From REEB85 sp018971455 (GTDB lineage Bacteria; Pseudomonadota; Alphaproteobacteria; Acetobacterales; Acetobacteraceae): a stretch of DNA of 6,390 nucleotides. The stretch is taken from contig JAGWNT010000136.1 of NCBI GenBank assembly GCA_028871195.1, positions 1 to 6,390 on the forward strand, in the 5' to 3' direction. Below, one piece after another: positions 5,349 to 6,390 of the stretch (within the stretch, counting starts at the first letter, position 1; each line of letters starts with the position of its first letter). The notes below the pieces were generated by a model. The model did no database searches. It saw only the letters and a list, made by a program, of their open reading frames with translations, and was not told the origin of the DNA. The translations under genes were made by a program, and so were the position numbers.

Positions 5349-6211
5349 AGTTCAGCTTTGTGGCGAAGCACCGAGGGGTGTGGCCGGTGCGTTGGCTTTG
5401 TGAGGCGCTCGGTGTCTCGCGCAGCGGCTTTCACGCGTGGCTTTCCCGCCCGCCCAGTGCGAGGGCCCGCGCGGATGAGGCGCTGACGGCGCGGGTGCGA
5501 GCCAGTTTCGTGGCCAGCGACCGAACCTATGGTGCCCGGCGGGTGTGGCACGACGTGCTTGCCGAAGGTGCGTCTTGCGGGTTGCATCGCGTCGAGCGGC
5601 TGATGCGTGCGCAGGCTTTACGGGCGCGCCCGCGCCGACGCGGGCTTCCGGCGGATACCGGCGAACGACCCCGGTCGGTGATCGCGGCCAATGTGTTGGA
5701 TCGCCAGTTCGAGGCGAGCGCGCCAAACCAGAAATGGGTGGCGGATTTCACCTATATCTGGACAGCCGAAGGATGGCTCTACGTGGCAGCCGTGATCGAC
5801 CTGTTCTCACGCCGGGTGGTGGGCTGGTCGATGAGCGCTGCGATGACCGCCCAACTGGTCACCGACGCGCTCATGATGGCGATCTGGCGCCGTGGCAAGC
5901 CAAATGCCTTGTTGCACCATTCCGACCAGGGCAGCCAATACACCAGCGAGCAGTTTCAGAAGCTCATGGCCGATAACGGTGTCGCCTGCAGCATGAGCCG
6001 CTCTGGGAACGTCTGGGACAATGCCGCCATGGAAAGCTTCTTCTCGTCGCTGAAAACCGAACGCACGGCACGCAAGGTCTACCGAACCCGCAATCACGCC
6101 CGCGCCGACATATTCGACTACATTGAACTTTTCTACAACCCGCAACGGCGCCACTCGACCATCGGCTACATCAGCCCTATGGAATTCGAAAGAATTGCCG
6201 CCACGAGCTAA
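5345..6211 (+). CDS. IS3-family transposase OrfB (DDE catalytic part)
   Basis: OrfB has 288 residues. An N-terminal HTH_21-like region (about 45-95, with TYGARRVWHDV) is followed by the rve integrase core. The catalytic triad is intact: D134 (WVADFTYI), D194 (HHSDQGSQYTS) and E230 (NAAMESFF), with the family-typical 35 residues between the second Asp and the Glu. The C-terminus has YIELFYNPQRRHSTIGYISPMEF, the usual IS3 end. The active form is expected to be the OrfAB fusion made by frameshift. The ATG at 5345 could also start OrfB by translational coupling. The stop lies just inside the right terminal repeat. Confidence 0.94.
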   Translation: MKFSFVAKHRGVWPVRWLCEALGVSRSGFHAWLSRPPSARARADEALTARVRASFVASDRTYGARRVWHDVLAEGASCGLHRVERLMRAQALRARPRRRGLPADTGERPRSVIAANVLDRQFEASAPNQKWVADFTYIWTAEGWLYVAAVIDLFSRRVVGWSMSAAMTAQLVTDALMMAIWRRGKPNALLHHSDQGSQYTSEQFQKLMADNGVACSMSRSGNVWDNAAMESFFSSLKTERTARKVYRTRNHARADIFDYIELFYNPQRRHSTIGYISPMEFERIAATS

Positions 6212-6215
6212 AGGT

Positions 6216-6242
6216 GGTGTCCACCAAACCAGCAGCAGCTCA
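6216..6242 (-). repeat. Right terminal inverted repeat of the IS3-family element
   Basis: Its reverse complement begins TGAGCTGCTGCTGG and ends GGTTTGGTGGACACC, matching the left end over 27 bases with two mismatches. GGTGG-TGT-CCACC (6213-6225), just after the orfB stop, can also form a small hairpin in the transcript. Confidence 0.88.
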
Positions 6243-6390
6243 GTTGCGGTTGATCCAGGCGAAGAACCGCTCGACGACCCAGCGGCGGGCTATGACGGCA
6301 AAGCCGATCTGGTTGTCGGCCTTGCGCACCACCCCGACACGGATCGGGCTCGCCTCGGCGACGCGAGGGCCGGCGTAACCGCCATCGGCA
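6240..6390 (-). pseudogene. IS5-family transposase, 3' fragment cut by the IS3 element
   Basis: On the minus strand, 49 residues enter from the right edge: ADGGYAGPRVAEASPIRVG, VVRKADNQIGFAV, IARRWVVERFFAWINRN, then TGA. ADGGY holds what is normally the second catalytic Asp of IS5-family transposases, and RRWVVER holds the catalytic Glu. Family members usually run on after WINRN with a C-terminal stretch beginning RRLxKD and some 25-30 residues long. Here the TGA comes from the IS3 terminal repeat itself. The missing tail is not found left of the IS3 element in any frame I read, so the gene is truncated and not simply split. The upstream part lies outside the window. Confidence 0.85.

Larger units (their letters stand above)
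4997..6242 (+). mobile_element. Complete IS3-family insertion sequence, 1246 bp
   Basis: The element has all IS3 parts: 27-bp terminal inverted repeats starting TGAG, orfA and orfB overlapping by 4 bases, an A7 frameshift site, an intact DDE triad, and usual family length. The OrfA C-terminus (LKAERDILKKAAAYFAKE) and the SGNVWDNAAMESFF region of OrfB favour the IS3 subgroup, though this is by eye. The 3-base flanks are CCT on the left and GTT on the right, so there is no target-site duplication. The element looks able to transpose, but its left junction seems rearranged after insertion. It interrupts an IS5-family transposase gene on its right. Confidence 0.92.

Noticed and set aside
4994..6245. 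Target-site duplication around the IS3 element
   Set aside because: The flanking triplets are CCT and GTT, and four-base flanks do not match either.
1..6390. CRISPR array, tRNA, rRNA or riboswitch
   Set aside because: No regularly spaced direct repeats, cloverleaf-type sequence or conserved leader structure was found on reading both strands.

Overview
The window is high-GC bacterial DNA. Its codon use and the style of its transposases suggest an alphaproteobacterium, possibly Acetobacteraceae or a rhizobial relative; no taxonomic marker gene is present, so this is inference. It has two parts: an uncharacterised gene cluster of metabolic type (about 1-4560) and an insertion-sequence region (4997-6390), separated by 436 bases with no recognisable gene.

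Cluster. A bicupin gene (30-1145, minus strand) ends in a hairpin that looks like an intrinsic terminator (1-26). It is divergently transcribed from gene A (1227-2243, plus). Gene B (2422-3411, plus) follows, and gene C (3415-4560, minus) converges on B with only 3 bases between the two stop codons. A, B and C are paralogues. Each is a tandem fusion of two SnoaL/NTF2-like domains, and each N-terminal half carries the motif series H-[ST]...YGPxTGR...EWLxxD. SnoaL-like folds act as cyclases, dehydratases, isomerases or hydrolases on small organic molecules. The bicupin resembles aromatic-ring dioxygenase-type cupins, but its metal site is altered. Together they look like a small catabolic or modifying module. 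The substrate cannot be read from the sequence.

Regulation. A perfect 16-bp palindrome, ATGCATTCGAATGCAT, lies in the bicupin/gene A divergent promoter region. Its 12-bp core, GCATTCGAATGC, recurs in the leader region of gene B. This points to one unseen regulator acting on bicupin, A and B, and probably not on C, where I find no copy. Gene A probably starts at a TTG codon with a strong Shine-Dalgarno sequence (GGGAGG), not at the ATG 21 bases upstream, which overlaps the palindrome.

Mobile region. A complete IS3-family element (4997-6242, 1246 bp) has 27-bp terminal inverted repeats, orfA, orfB with an intact DDE triad, and an A7 slippery site for -1 frameshifting. Its right end cuts into the 3' part of an IS5-family transposase gene (6240-6390, minus, running off the window). 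The missing C-terminal end of that transposase is not found left of the IS3 element, and the flanks show no target duplication, so the left junction has probably been rearranged.
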